From contig CM049315.1 of assembly GCA_026874595.1 (NCBI GenBank), forward strand, positions 67,961,916-68,025,915: DNA of 64,000 nt. Direction: 5' to 3'. The notes below the pieces were generated by a model. The model saw only the letters and a list, made by a program, of their open reading frames with translations, made no database searches and was not told the origin of the DNA. Position numbers and translations under genes: made by a program. Shown one piece after another: positions 30,741-42,124 of the stretch. How positions within the stretch are numbered: the first letter of the stretch is position 1; every line of letters starts with the position of its first letter. Source of the DNA: Sipunculus nudus. Lineage: Eukaryota; Annelida; Sipuncula; Golfingiida; Sipunculidae.

Positions 30741-33739
30741 TTTCTAGCTCAGCTGACTGAAATTCATCTGAGCTATAGCGATCACCCTTTGTCCGTCGTC
30801 TGTCCGGCCGTCCGGCCGTCCGTTAACAGGGCACAAATCGTAACCGCTGGACCTGGAATCTTTTCACTTGACATCCCGGGAGGTCCATAAAAAATCTTCT
30901 TGGAAACCTGAAATTAGGTCTCTGTTACCCATTTCCTTCGAGCTATGGGGCTCCAAAGTACCCCCCAGAATAATGCAAATTTGATACAAAAGCTCAAGTA
31001 TCTGAATAACTACTCCATTGATCACAATGATTCTTTGCATGAATATTGATCATGGGATGTTCCATCACTTCCTGCAAACTGGTGGCGCCACCTGTATTTT
31101 TTCCAATTTTTACGAATTTTTTTCTTTTTTTTCAGACCTGCAATGAAACTGTCATCTGTGAACAGGGCACAAATCGTAACCACTGGACCTGGAATCTTTA
31201 AACTTAATATCCAGGGAAGTCCATGAATAATCTCTTTAAAAAGCTGAAATCAGGTCTCTGTTACCCATATCCTTTGAGCAATGGGGCTCCAAAGTACCCC
31301 TAGAATAATGTAAAATTTGATGCAAACGCTCAAGTATCTGAATAACTGCATGATTCTTTGCATGAATATTGATCATTGGATGTTCCATCAGTTCCTGCAA
31401 ACTGGTGGCACCACCTGTATTTTTTCCAATTTTTACGATTTTTTTTCTATTTTTTGAGACTTTCAAAGAAGCTGTAATCTGTGAACAGGGCAGAAATCGT
31501 AACCGCTGGATCTGGATTCTTCTAACTTTACATCAAGGGAGGTCAGTGAAAACATGAAATAGGTTTCGATTACCCATATCCTTCGTAGTAAGTACCCCTC
31601 AAAATAATTGTATCCGCCAAAACAGCTTAGGATTCCTGAGAACTCCGTAGTAACCGCTGGGCGGAATTTTACGAAACCCGGAATTATGTTCAGGTCACAT
31701 GTGAACTGCTGCGCCCCGATTTTGTTTTGACCTCTTACCTTTCCTCTCTGCCCAGCGTCCATTTGTGCGTCTGTTTCCATACATAAACCCACATATCTCG
31801 GGAACCGTTCGACCGATCAGGAAATAATTTTGTACAAATGTAGCTCTTGGATAGCTTTATAACATACATAAAAAATGGTGGCGCCACCTGTAACCATGTT
31901 TGCACAGTGTCCATCTGTTCATCTGCCTTGGGTTAAAATCACTCATATCTCTGCAATGGTTTGACTAATTCACCTGAAATTCGCATGCGTATACATCCTG
32001 GATAGCTTTCTTGATTTTATGACAGGTGGCGCCCCCTACATTCACGTTCATTCTCCAGACATTCAAGCTCATATCTCGGGTACCGTTTGACCAATTTGGC
32101 CGAAATTTTGCATGTGTATAGATCTCACATTTATCATATGCAAAACTGGTGGCGCCATCTGCAACCATTTTTGCACACCGTCCGTCTGTTTGTCTGCCGT
32201 GGGCTAAAATCACTCATATCTCGGCAGTGGTTTTACATAACTGCCTAAAATTTTGCAGGTTTATACATTCTTGACAGCTTTCTTGATTTTATGACAGATG
32301 GCGCCACCTACATTCTAGTTTACGCTGCAGACATCCAAGCTCGTATCTCAGGAACCGTTTGACCGATTTGGCCAAAATTTTGCATGTGTATAGATCCTAT
32401 ATAGCTCTTTATCATACACAAAACTTGAGGAGCCACTTGCAACCATTTTTGCACAGCGTCTGTCTGTTTGTCTGCCATGGGATAAAATCACTCATTTACA
32501 TGTATTTGTTTGACCTTTTGCCTAAAATTTTGCATATGTATACAACTTGGACAGCTTTCTTGATTTCTGGTAGGTGGCGCAACCTACATACACATTTCGG
32601 CTGCAGACATCAATGCTAATATGCAACACGCTTCACTCTATTTCCCCTTGCCACTCAATCCATGCCTCACTTCACCCGTTACACTCTGATTTAGGCGGAT
32701 ACACGTAGTCGCTTGTCGACTACCCGTATTCTAGTTAAAAATTTGATACAAAAGCTCCAGTATCTGAATAACTAATGCATTAATCACCATGATTCTTTGC
32801 AGGCATATTGATCATGGAGTGTTTCTTCAGTTCCTGCAGACTAGTGGTGCCACATATTTTTTAAAAATTTGTATGCATTTTTTTCTCTTTTTGAGACTTT
32901 CAAATAAAGCCTCATCTGTTAACAGGGTACAATTCGTAACCGCTGGACCTGGAATCTTCTTTCTTGACATCAAGGAAGGCCCATTAAAAGTCTCTGTGGA
33001 GACCTGAATTTAGGTCTCTGTTACCCATATCCTCCGAGCTATGGGGCTCGCAAGTACCCCTAAGAATAATTAAAAATGAGATACAAAAGCTGCAGTATCT
33101 GAATAACTAATGAACTGATGGCCATGATTTTTTGCATGCATATTAATCATGGAGTGTTTCATCAGTTCCTGCAGACTGGTGGCGCCACCTATATTTTTGT
33201 TTAAAATTTGTACGCATTTTTCTCTTTTTGAAACTTTCAAAAAAGCCTCATCTTGTAACAGGGCACAAATCGTAACATCGTAACCACTTTACCTAGAATC
33301 TTCATACTTGACATCTAGGGAGGTCCATGAAAAGTCTTCATGGGAATCTGAAATAAGTTCTCTGTTACCCATATCTTTTGAGCTATAGGGCTCGTAAATA
33401 CCCCCAAGAATTATTAAAAATTTGATACAAACAAAAGCTCCAGTATCTGAATAACTAATGCCTTGATGGCCATGATTCTTGGGATATATATTGATCATGG
33501 AGTGTTTCATCAGTTCCTGCAGACTGGTGGCACTACCTGTATTTTTTTAAAATTTTTACGCATTTTTCTTTCTATTTATGAGACCTTCAAATGAAGTTGT
33601 CATCTGTCCAAAAGCCCAAGGAAACCCATTTCTTAGGACTCTTCACAAATTCATGATTTGTTTGCACTCTGGCAGTCATTTTGCTCATTGTTCAGCATTG
33701 CTTGAATTCAGCTGAGCGTCATGGCCCATGGGCCACTAG
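30741..33739 (+). mobile_element. Helitron-like element with tandem ~330-bp repeats (family B), interrupted
   Basis: The 5' end has a hairpin (AGCTCAG ... CTGAGCT) followed by GATCACCC and a GTCCG-rich stretch. The body is about five units starting near 30826, 31158, 31484, 32920 and 33258 with 'CAAATCGTAACCGCTGGACC' and most carrying a GGTGGCGCCACC-like palindrome. The 3' end is TGGCCCATGGGCCA then CTAG and TT. The element at 31608-32734 lies inside. The same 3' end is at 1-466. Confidence 0.65.
31608..32734 (+). mobile_element. Helitron-like element (family A) nested in family B repeat
   Basis: It begins TTGTATCCGCCAAAAC and ends with the hairpin GTAGTCGCTTGTCGACTAC, then CCGTATT and CTAG. 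The left flank ...CAAAATAA joins the right flank TTAAAAATTTGATAC exactly as in intact sister units (for example around 33065 and 33410), so the empty site is read directly and there is no duplication. The body has tandem units with TGGCGCCA cores near 31878, 32025, 32147 and 32299. Non-coding. Confidence 0.78.
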
Positions 33740-34940
33740 TTCTGAATTGCCGTGAATGTGCTGTGAAGTCAAATACTTGTACATAAGCCGCAGTGTTAGA
33801 GGATCGTAGCGTACATTGGAAGTTGGCAGATGTGGGTTGGGTTGGGGGGGGGGGGGGGTTCAGCTGAAATTCTGATTCAGTAACATTTGATTTAGAAGTA
33901 AGTGAAGTAGACATATGATACCTTAATGTAGACTAGCTGGTGTTGTCACTCTTGATCCAAGCTTTCGGGGGTACAGCCCCCTTCTTCAGGTTTAGAAGTA
34001 TATCTAGAGGATTTATGTTTAAAGATAAGTTAGTTATGTGTGGCACCACTAGTGTAAAATAGATAAAGCTTTACAAGATAAATACACATATCACAAATTT
34101 TAAGGCAATAAAGTAAGTGACTTTTGAAGACCAATTCTGAATAACTCTTTCTTAAAATGGTCTTATCTGGGAAATGTCATAATCATCAGTTACAATAATG
34201 ATGTGATTTTTTTTTAAATTTTATGATCAAAGACATAAAATTCATTGCCTAGCAAAATCTGTTACGTCTGCCATTTGTCAGTCTCATACAAATATTCAAT
34301 CTACACAAAAATGAAGTAAATAAAAATGAGAAACCAATTTAAAGGGAATACATGAAGCCATTATCGAGATATAGGTGAGTTGAAATTATACCAAAAATAT
34401 ATATAAAAATGCTAAAAACTGGTTAAAATTACGAAAATATAGGATACAAAGATCTAAAACTGAACTACATTCTAAAAGATATCATAATATATCATTAATC
34501 CCCTCAGGCATGTTTTAAAGAATCCAACATTATAATAAATATCTTTCTTTAAATCGACATATATCCAAAAATCTTTTATTCCAGGGACCTCCTATTACAG
34601 TAGAACCTAGAATTTCCATATCTCTTTTTTTCTGAAAATTCATTTTCTGAAATGTAACTTCAATTAGCAGAAAAGTAGAAATTCCACATTCGAAAAATAT
34701 ATTTTTCCCTGTATCCGAATGTAACTCTGAATGTATTCATCTGAAAATATTAAAAGTTTATTGGGTTAAAGCAGAGACATTAAATTTTACAAACTTGCAT
34801 TATCATTTACCTCTGGCCTGTTATTTTTTCCTAAAGCTTAGTAGCTTATATGGTGCTTATCTGATCTGTGATGGCAGACTGATTTAGAATATTTTGTTTA
34901 AGCTACATTATCTTGTTGATATAAAATTTATCTGTTGCAG
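33740..34940. other. Intergenic / upstream of PHYHIP-like gene
   Basis: It holds a poly-G run at 33845-33858, a stem-loop at 33963-33989 (see findings) and AT-rich sequence. The acceptor at 34940 implies a 5' untranslated exon somewhere upstream that I cannot locate. Confidence 0.4.
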
Positions 34941-34978
34941 TATGGCTAGTCCTTTTCCTGTGACGGGGCATAAGAGCA
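34941..34978 (+). CDS. PHYHIP-like exon 1 (coding part)
   Basis: The acceptor TATCTGTTGCAG ends at 34940. T then ATG gives MASPFPVTGHKS, with one base carried over. The donor GTAAGT at 34979 is near consensus. The phase agrees with exon 2 (A + GA = Arg). It is short, so support rests on splice sites and phase. Confidence 0.62.
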
Positions 34979-37314
34979 GTAAGTTTATTTTGTTTTGTTT
35001 TATGAAAAAAAATTGTATAATTTTAGGGTTTATATTATAATATTTATTTTATTTCCAGTATGTTCATTTTGAACTATTCCTTCTTTATAACCATACCTAA
35101 AGCATGAAATTGTCAGTATATATATTTTTAAAATTTTTAATATTGTAGATTGAATTAAAATAATCAATTAATTTTATCAAAGGAAGCAGAGTGGTTAAAA
35201 GCCTACTCTGGTCATATTAGAAACCAACAAGTGTCAAATTTATATTTCATGTATAACATGTAATTATCTGTTGTCCTGTGTATCTTCATGTGATCATCCG
35301 TTGTCCTTTATACCCTCCTGTGATCATCTGTTGTCCTGTGTACCCTCATGTAATCACCTGTTGTCCTGTGTACCCTGATGATCATCTGATGTCCTGTGTA
35401 TCTTCATCTGATCATCTGTTGTCCTGTGTACCCTCCTGTGATCATATGTTGTCCTGTGTACCCTCCTATGATCATCTGTTGTCCTGTGTATCTTCATGTG
35501 ATCATCTGTTGTCCTTTGTACCATTACAAATTGTTTTTAACATTATTACCAATGGAATTCGCTTGAACATCATGAATAATTATTAAATTATCAAATTCCG
35601 CTTTAAGGTGACTATATCAAACTTTTTAATTAGCGAACCTATGAGCTTATGCGATGGTGCGGCATCGTCCGTCATGTGTAGTCTGAACGTTAACCCATAC
35701 TTTCTCAAAACGGTAGGAGCTAGCATCACCAAACTTTACGCAAAAAATCAGTCTATCGGATTTTGTTTAATTTTTGGCTATCTGCATTAAAATAGATTTT
35801 ATAGGGAAAAGGTTGAAAAAGCTTTAAAAATCTTCTACTCCGAAACTGTCAAGCCAAAACATTCAATATTTCATAGAAATAATCCCTGGAACAATCTTTC
35901 TCAGGTTTGTTCGAATGGTTCCAGTTCAGTGAATTTTGACATAGTTACAGGAAGCTAAAAAAAGGATACTAAAATACAATATCAGAAACGGCTGGAGCTA
36001 TCATCACCAAATTTTATGCAAATGTTAGTCACATGAGTCATTTTTTAAATTGAGGTAATGGTGGCGCCATCTGCATCGACATTTTCTGTACCCTCATGTG
36101 ATCATCAATTGTCCTCTGTACCCTCGTGATCATCTGTTGTCCAGTGTATCTTCATGTGATCACCTGTTTTCCTGAGTTCCCTCATGTGATCATATGTTGT
36201 CCTGTGTATCTTCATCTGATCATCTGTTGTCCTGTGTACCCTCCTGTGATCATCTGTTGCCCTGTGTACCCTCCTGTGATCATCTGTTGTCCTGTGTACC
36301 TTTCTGTGATAATCTGTTGTCATGTGTACCCTCATCTGATCATCTGTTGTCCTGTGTACCCTCGTGATCATCTGTTGTTCTGTGTATCTTCATATGATAA
36401 TCTGTTGTCCTGTGCACCCTCGTGATCACCTGTTGTCCTGTGTATCGTCATGTGATCATGTGTTGTCCTGTGTACCCTCATGTGCTCATCTGTTGTCCTG
36501 TGTATCTTCATGTGATCATCTGTTGTCCTGTGTACCCTCATCTGATCATCTGTTGTCCTGTGTACCCTCCTGTGATCATCTGTTGTCCTGTGTACCCTCC
36601 TGTGATCATCTGTTGTCCTGTGTATCTTTATGTGATCATCAATTGTCCTGTGTCCCCTCGTGATCATCTGTTGTCCTGTGTATCTTCATGTGATCATCTG
36701 TTGTCCTGTGTACCCTCATGTGATCATCATGGTGTATGGTGTCATGGTGTATCCCAGACTTTTCATGTTCTTTACTTTTTAATAATGCAGGATATTCTCA
36801 GTCAGAACTACTACAGTTACAAAATATTGCTGCAAACTTTGTAAGAGGACCTAAAGGAATCTGTAAGTATTTCTACAGAAATAAAGATCCTACATACTTC
36901 CAAGACATAATGGGTACTGGTAAAGGGGTCATGAACCCTGTGTTGAAGGACAACAGTGGTGATCCAAGAAACCCAATCAATATGCGACTGGAAGGTGTTT
37001 TTCTGAGTGCCAGACATGAGCTTCCTACAATATCACCGTTTGGCGATACAAGAATTGTGATCAACCCATATGAACTGTTTGACCTGAACTGTTCCCTGTT
37101 TTTCTCTGATTTTTATTGTTTTAACAGCCAAGTACACTACATACAGCTGGTGCTGACCACAAACCATTGTTTACAAAAATATCCAGTACTGTTGGAGGAG
37201 CTTGTACAACTTGACATCAGATGCAACCCATTTTTGTGGATTGAGGAAAATGATGAATTTTACGATATAATGGTAACTACAGCACATAAAGGTGTTTTAT
37301 ACAGAGAGTATTAA
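34942..37314 (+). CDS. PHYHIP C-terminal-domain protein (two coding exons)
   Basis: Join 34942-34978 with 36791-37314, giving 186 residues plus TAA. The protein matches the C-terminal domain of phytanoyl-CoA hydroxylase-interacting protein and PHYHIPL: YFYRNKDPTYFQDIM, then NPVLKDNSGDPRNPINMRLE, GVFLSARHEL, SPFGDTR, a LFFSDFYCF motif, then HYIQLVL. Vertebrate members are about 330-375 residues with an N-terminal fibronectin III domain that is absent here. The molecular role is poorly known; vertebrate PHYHIP binds the peroxisomal enzyme PHYH. There is no signal peptide or membrane segment, so it is probably cytosolic. The intron carries a minisatellite and an inserted repeat. The start ATG is the first one after an acceptor. 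An earlier coding exon cannot be excluded. Confidence 0.8.
35260..35525 (+). repeat. 30-bp minisatellite, left block
   Basis: About nine copies of TGATCATCTGTTGTCCTGTG followed by TACCCTCCTG (30 bp). Because 30 is a multiple of three and stops are rare, frames stay open on both strands (CDHLLSCVPS-type decapeptides). It lies in an intron, so it is not coding. Confidence 0.9.
35528..36087 (+). mobile_element. 560-bp dispersed repeat splitting the minisatellite
   Basis: It begins AAATTGTTTTTAACATTATT and ends CATCGACATTTTCT, with minisatellite on both sides. A full second copy lies at 38044-38620. It contains a TGGCGCCA core near its end. It has no TIRs that I can see and no coding support. 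Class unknown. Confidence 0.7.
36088..36733 (+). repeat. 30-bp minisatellite, right block
   Basis: About 21 further units of the same 30-bp repeat, with a few 27-bp variants (CCCTCGTGATCATC), ending about 57 bp before the exon-2 acceptor. The long ORFs here on both strands are products of the repeat period. Confidence 0.9.
36791..37314 (+). CDS. PHYHIP-like exon 2
   Basis: The acceptor is AATAATGCAG ending at 36790. The frame reads YSQSELLQLQNIAANFVRG through the whole PHYHIP C-terminal domain to VLYREY and TAA. Codons upstream of 36791 in the 36736 frame are intron. Confidence 0.85.
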
Positions 37315-38043
37315 TATAAAAGCCCTGCTGTATAAGGGAAAAGCAAATTTCCGTTACGCAGAGAAACGCAGACAAGGTCCAAGAGATGTTAAGAAAAACC
37401 TGAGCTGTCCTCATTGTAATTTTTATATGACCACAATGGCCATTGTTTCATAAACTTTGATATCTGGAATATATTGAGTATATTATCTAATTATTAGATA
37501 TTTGATCTCCAAAAACTCAAGTAAATGAATATCATTCTCTTGAAAGACATTATTTCAATAAAATTTTCACTGAATCCATACTGACTATAAAATAAATAAG
37601 GTCAGTAAGTTGAGTTGTCTGTAAATAAGAGTTGTGATGATCAATAAGATCTGGTCTCACATGACTTTAAAACTTGAATTTCTGTAAAAGGATTCAAACT
37701 GAATGTCTTCTTAGTTCCTGTAATCCATTCTTAAAACTATTCAAAAGTGTTACCATTTGAGTGTGTTGGGATAATGTTAAGTAAACCAGACACAAGCATT
37801 TGATTTGGTTTGTATCCTGTTTTGACTGTCCTCTGTGCATAGAGCCCTGGCCAAATTCGGTACCACAAAGGTTTGCTTTCTCCAACCATGAATGAATGAG
37901 AACCGGTAATTTGTTGCAGCTGAATGTAAAACAGACTTAAAATAGACTACCATCTAGCACTTATTATGGCTGCATTCTCCTCAGGGAAATAAAAAAGGTT
38001 ACAAGAATAAACAGGGGGAAAGTATAGGCGTCAGATGGGACAG
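37315..38043 (+). other. 3' flank of PHYHIP-like gene
   Basis: AT-rich UTR and intergenic sequence. No second gene seen. Confidence 0.5.
37557..37562 (+). terminator. Polyadenylation signal AATAAA
   Basis: The first AATAAA after the stop, 243 bp downstream. Another AATAAA-type signal follows at about 37590. Confidence 0.55.
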
Positions 38044-38620
38044 AAATTGTTTGTAACATTATTACCAATGGAATTCGCTTGAACATCATGAATAATTATT
38101 AAATTATCAAATTCCGCTTTAAGGTGACTATATCAGACTTTTTAATTAGCGAACCTAATGTATGAGCTTATGCGATGGTGCGGCATCGTCCGTCATGTGT
38201 AGTCTGAACGTTAACCCAAACTTTCTCAAAACGGTAGGAGCTAGCATCACCAAACTTTATGCAAAAATCAGTCTATTGGATTTTGCTAAATTTTTGGCTA
38301 TCTGCATTTACTTAGATTTTATAGGGAAAAAGTTGAAAAAGCTTTTTAAAATCTTCTTCGCCGAAACTGTCAAGCCAAATCAATATTTCACAGAAATAAT
38401 CCCTGAAGTAATCTTTCTCAGGTTTGTTCGAATGATTCCAGTTCAGTGAATTATGACCGAGTTACAGGAAGCTAAACTTAGTCATTTGGCCAAAAAAGGA
38501 TACTAAAATACAATACAGAAACGACTGGAGCTATCGTCACCAAATTTTACGCAAATGTTGGTCACATGAGTCATTCTTGAAATTGAGGTATTGGTGGTGC
38601 CACCTGCATCGACATTTTCT
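38044..38620 (+). mobile_element. Second copy of the 560-bp dispersed repeat
   Basis: It starts AAATTGTTTGTAACATTATT and ends CATCGACATTTTCT, like 35528-36087, with scattered substitutions and small indels. It includes GGTGGTGCCACC where the other copy has GGTGGCGCCATC. Confidence 0.75.
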
Positions 38621-38996
38621 ATACAGGGCTCATCGGTCATCAATAGATTAATCCATAATTTCTTTCACTTTAATTTTATTGTTTAATGATTAAATACAGT
38701 ACATGTTCTTTACCATAAGCATGTATAACTGTTGTATAACATAATGCTTCAGGAGTTTATTTCATTGGCAGCAGTATCTTTTATAATCCACATTTGTTAT
38801 GTTAATATATTTGTATCAGGGAACTTTTATAATTGTTGCTCAATCTGCATGTTTTTTCTTGCATGAAATATAAACATGTCCATGTATACTAGTCATTACT
38901 ATTTTCATTTATTATATTATCTATTAGATTATATAATATTATCAATAAATAGATGTACAAAGATTTGCTATATCAAATGCACAGTAATATATTTTA

Positions 38997-40529
38997 TTGT
39001 ACTTGCCAAAACAAAGTTTTGCAGATATCATGATTTTGACCGGGTTCTGCCGCTGTTGCTGCAACGTTCATTTCCAGAGAACTCCTCTGAGACCGATGTA
39101 GCAATCTACCCGAAATCTGGCATAGTTTATTCGCTCACCTACGTAGTTGTGCCTCACAAAGACAGGTGTCACCTCGTCAATCCTTTATGTGCAGTATGAA
39201 TCTGGGTGTCTTTGTGATAACTCAGGAGTGGTTCAATGTATTGAGCTGCGATTCTGAATGTCCATAGATCTTGGGTTTCTCCAACTCGTACTTGAGACTG
39301 GTGGCGCTAGTACAATCATTTTGCATGGCGTCCATCCATGCATTTGCTATATGGTCTTCTTAGTGATTGGTTCATAGTATTGAACTGAAATTGTGCATGT
39401 TCATAGATCTTGGATATCCCTGTTTCCTACTAAAGACTGTTGGCGCCATCTGCAATCGTTTTGCGCAGCATCCATACTTACATTTTACACAAAAAAATTG
39501 CTTATGTCTTAAGAGTAGTTCAATGTATTGGTCTGAAATTTTGCTTGTCTATCCATCTTAGATACCTTCATCTCGTAAGCAAGACTGGTAACGTCATCTG
39601 CAACCATTTTTGCGTCCATCTGTAAGTTTGCTTTGGGTGAAAATTGCTCATATCTCAGGAGTGGTTCAATGTATTGGTCTGAAATATTGGAAGTCCAACC
39701 ATCTTGGAGAGTAAACTCGCTGACCAGACAAGTGGCGCTACCTACCTCTCCGTTTTCGTAGAATAAATAAATGCCTTTTTCTCTGCAGTGGTTTGTCGTA
39801 TTTGGCTGAAATTGTGCATTTCCATAAATCTTGGATGCCTCCATCTCGTACTAAAAAGTGATGGCGCCATCTGAAACCGTCCTTGCATGGCATTAATCCG
39901 CTTTGGGTGAAAATTGGTCATATCTCAGGAGTGGTTCAATGTATTGTTCTGAAATTTTGCATGTCCATCTATCTCGGAGAGTTTTCTCGTAAACCAGACA
40001 GATTGTGCCACCTATCTTCCCGTTTTCTTAAAATACGTATTGATGCCCTTACCTCAGGAATGGATTGCCGTATTGGCCTGAAACTGTCATCTTCATAGAT
40101 TTTGGATACCTCCATCTAATATGCAAGACTGGTAGCCCCATCAGCAATTGTTTTTGCGTGGTGTCCTTCTGTCCGTTTATCTCAGGATCGAATCGATGTA
40201 TCGGCCTGAAATGTTGCATGTTTATCTATCTTGGATAGCTTTGTGGTAAACCAGATCCGTGGCGCCAACTGCTGTCCCGGTTTTATAGAATACATTGATG
40301 AACTCTTTCTCTTTAGTTGATTGTAGTCTCGGCCTGAAATTCGGCATGGGGCTCTGTTTTTTTGGGGGGTAAAAATTGCACATATAAGAGTAGTTTAATT
40401 AGCATCACTGATACCACATATTTGAAGTCATGTCATATCACTTGTCAGGAACATTCCATGCCTTACTTTACACATGCTTCTGTGATTTGGCGGTAACACG
40501 TTGTCGCTTGACGACTGCTCGTATTTTAG
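38997..40529 (+). mobile_element. Helitron-like element (family A, diverged)
   Basis: The 5' end TTGTACTTGCCAAAACAAAG has the CAAAAC/GTTTTG hairpin. The 3' end GGCGGTAACACGTTGTCGC is followed by the stem TCGCTTGACGA and GTATTTTAG before TT. The body has diverged units with 'GTGGTTCAATGTATTG', 'CTGAAATTTTGCATGTCCAT', 'CATCTCGTA' and TGGCGCCA-like cores near 39301, 39431, 39863 and 40260. Its terminal TTAG instead of CTAG is unusual. Confidence 0.6.
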
Positions 40530-40679
40530 TTAGATGTGATATTAACTGGTAAAAAGTAGCATCATGTGCAGATAAGATCATTAAATATAAATTATGCTAC
40601 ATACACCTGTTTACCTGGTATTCTGTTTTAATAAATAATAGATGATTCTTATTGTTTGTCAGGTCTGACTTTGATGGTT

Positions 40680-42120
40680 TCTCATGGTATTATTTTATTG
40701 AACAAGTGGGTGCCCTAGAATGATCAACCTGTCCGTTCGTCTGTCCGCCCACAAATTGGTTTCCGGATGGTAACTCCAGTTTGGATTGCCAAATGGATTT
40801 CAAACTTGACTTATGCATGGCCATTCGCTAAAGTAAGAAGCCTATACATTTTGGGGTCAAAAGGTCAAAGGTCAAGGTTAGTGGTGGGAGTCGGTTCCTT
40901 TTTCATAATCGATCATTGGTTCGGGCAAACCGATCGATATCGATTATTAATCGGTTCAGACAAATATAAAGAAATGAGCAATTATCTGTGAAACTGTACT
41001 CTCTTAACCTAGCCCGCATGTCTTAGTAATTCTACCTGACGAATAGAAGTTTTAGCCTTTTTTTATTTTCCTTTTATCACTACGATATGCTATCCAAAGT
41101 TTCATTTTAATTAATTATAGTAATCAAGAATCAAACCACAGTCCAGGACATCTACTTGCTTGCCCTTTTGATTACTCCCGCGTATCATTTTAATTTGACC
41201 ACCAGCAACGACTTTCATTTTATAACAATTATGAAGACTGCCGACATGTATACTGGTTTCACAGGCCTGCCAGGAAAAATTACAGGCCCATATAATTTTT
41301 CGTAAAAATTAAAAAAAAAGTAATAGAAAGCTTAAAATATAATTACTCATGCGGCAGCGACGGCGGCACCTGACATTAGTTGAGGAGATTATTTCTAAGA
41401 GAATCTCGCAAAATTGGCATAGACCTGGAGAATATTATTGAGCATTTTAACGCCATCCCGCCCATATTTTGCAAATGAACATCTCGTTAGAAAACTCTCC
41501 GCTAATTCTGCAGCTCCCTGCCAGTTCACAGAGGTTAAATAAGTCCTCCGTTCTCTCATCTACCGTGTCATACTCAGTTATATACGGAGGTTCTTTGGGA
41601 CGAAGACTCACTATATGAAGCGCGGAATGTTGTAAAAAATAGAAGAGTAATTTTTGCCTATAATATAAAGACATTCTGGTAAAAACAATGAGTATGATGT
41701 AATCGATAGTTGCCTTTGGTAATCAAGCGCTTGAAAGTGGCAGCAAACCGACTGACTTTCGAAAAAACTCGATGATCGGCCCACCACTAGTCAAGGTCAC
41801 AGGACCCACTTTAAAAAGATTGTGGATGCATTTTAAGCCAAGCCTTTTTTACCAGACCTTCCATCTGGCACGTATAACTCACCTGCCAACAGGGGAAAAT
41901 CCCTATTGATTTTGGGAAATAACCAGTTTGGATTAACATTTGGTTTCAGACTTGATTTTAAATTTTTCACTCTAGTAAGAAACGTATTAATTTTTGGGCT
42001 ACAAGGTCAAAGGTGAAGGTCATAGGACCTACCTCTTTAAAAAAATGGATTCATTTTAACCCAAACTTTCAAATGCTAACCTTCCATCTCGCGCATATAG
42101 CTCCTCTGCCAAAAGAGAAA
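40680..42120 (+). repeat. Dispersed repeat carrying 'AAGGTCAAAGGTCAAGG' units, split by a hAT element
   Basis: Blocks such as 'GGATGGTAACTCCAGTTTGGATT' versus 'GGAAATAACCAGTTTGGATT' and 'GGTCAAAGGTCAAGGTNACAGGACC' recur on both sides of the hAT insertion and near 42005-42040. It is probably another Helitron-like tandem body, but its ends are not clear to me. Confidence 0.4.
40879..41789. mobile_element. hAT-type DNA transposon, 911 bp, with 8-bp TSD
   Basis: The TIR TAGTGGTGGG at the left is matched by CCCACCACTA at the right, with more imperfect pairing inside. The 8-bp direct repeat GTCAAGGT flanks it at 40871-40878 and 41790-41797. The TIR start and TSD length are those of hAT elements. 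The interior is too short for a full transposase. The ORF at 41447-41674 (minus) has no motif I recognise, so the copy is non-autonomous. Confidence 0.88.
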
Positions 42121-42124
42121 GGCC

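Noticed and set aside
35278-36844. Long ORFs on both strands (CDHLLSCVPS-type and RTTDDHR-type repeats)
   Set aside because: They come from a 30-bp minisatellite whose period is a multiple of three. They lie in an intron and are open on both strands, as expected for a repeat rather than a gene.
38162-38449. 95-residue ORF in the 560-bp repeat
   Set aside because: The other copy of the repeat (35608-35790) breaks the frame earlier, and there is no domain.
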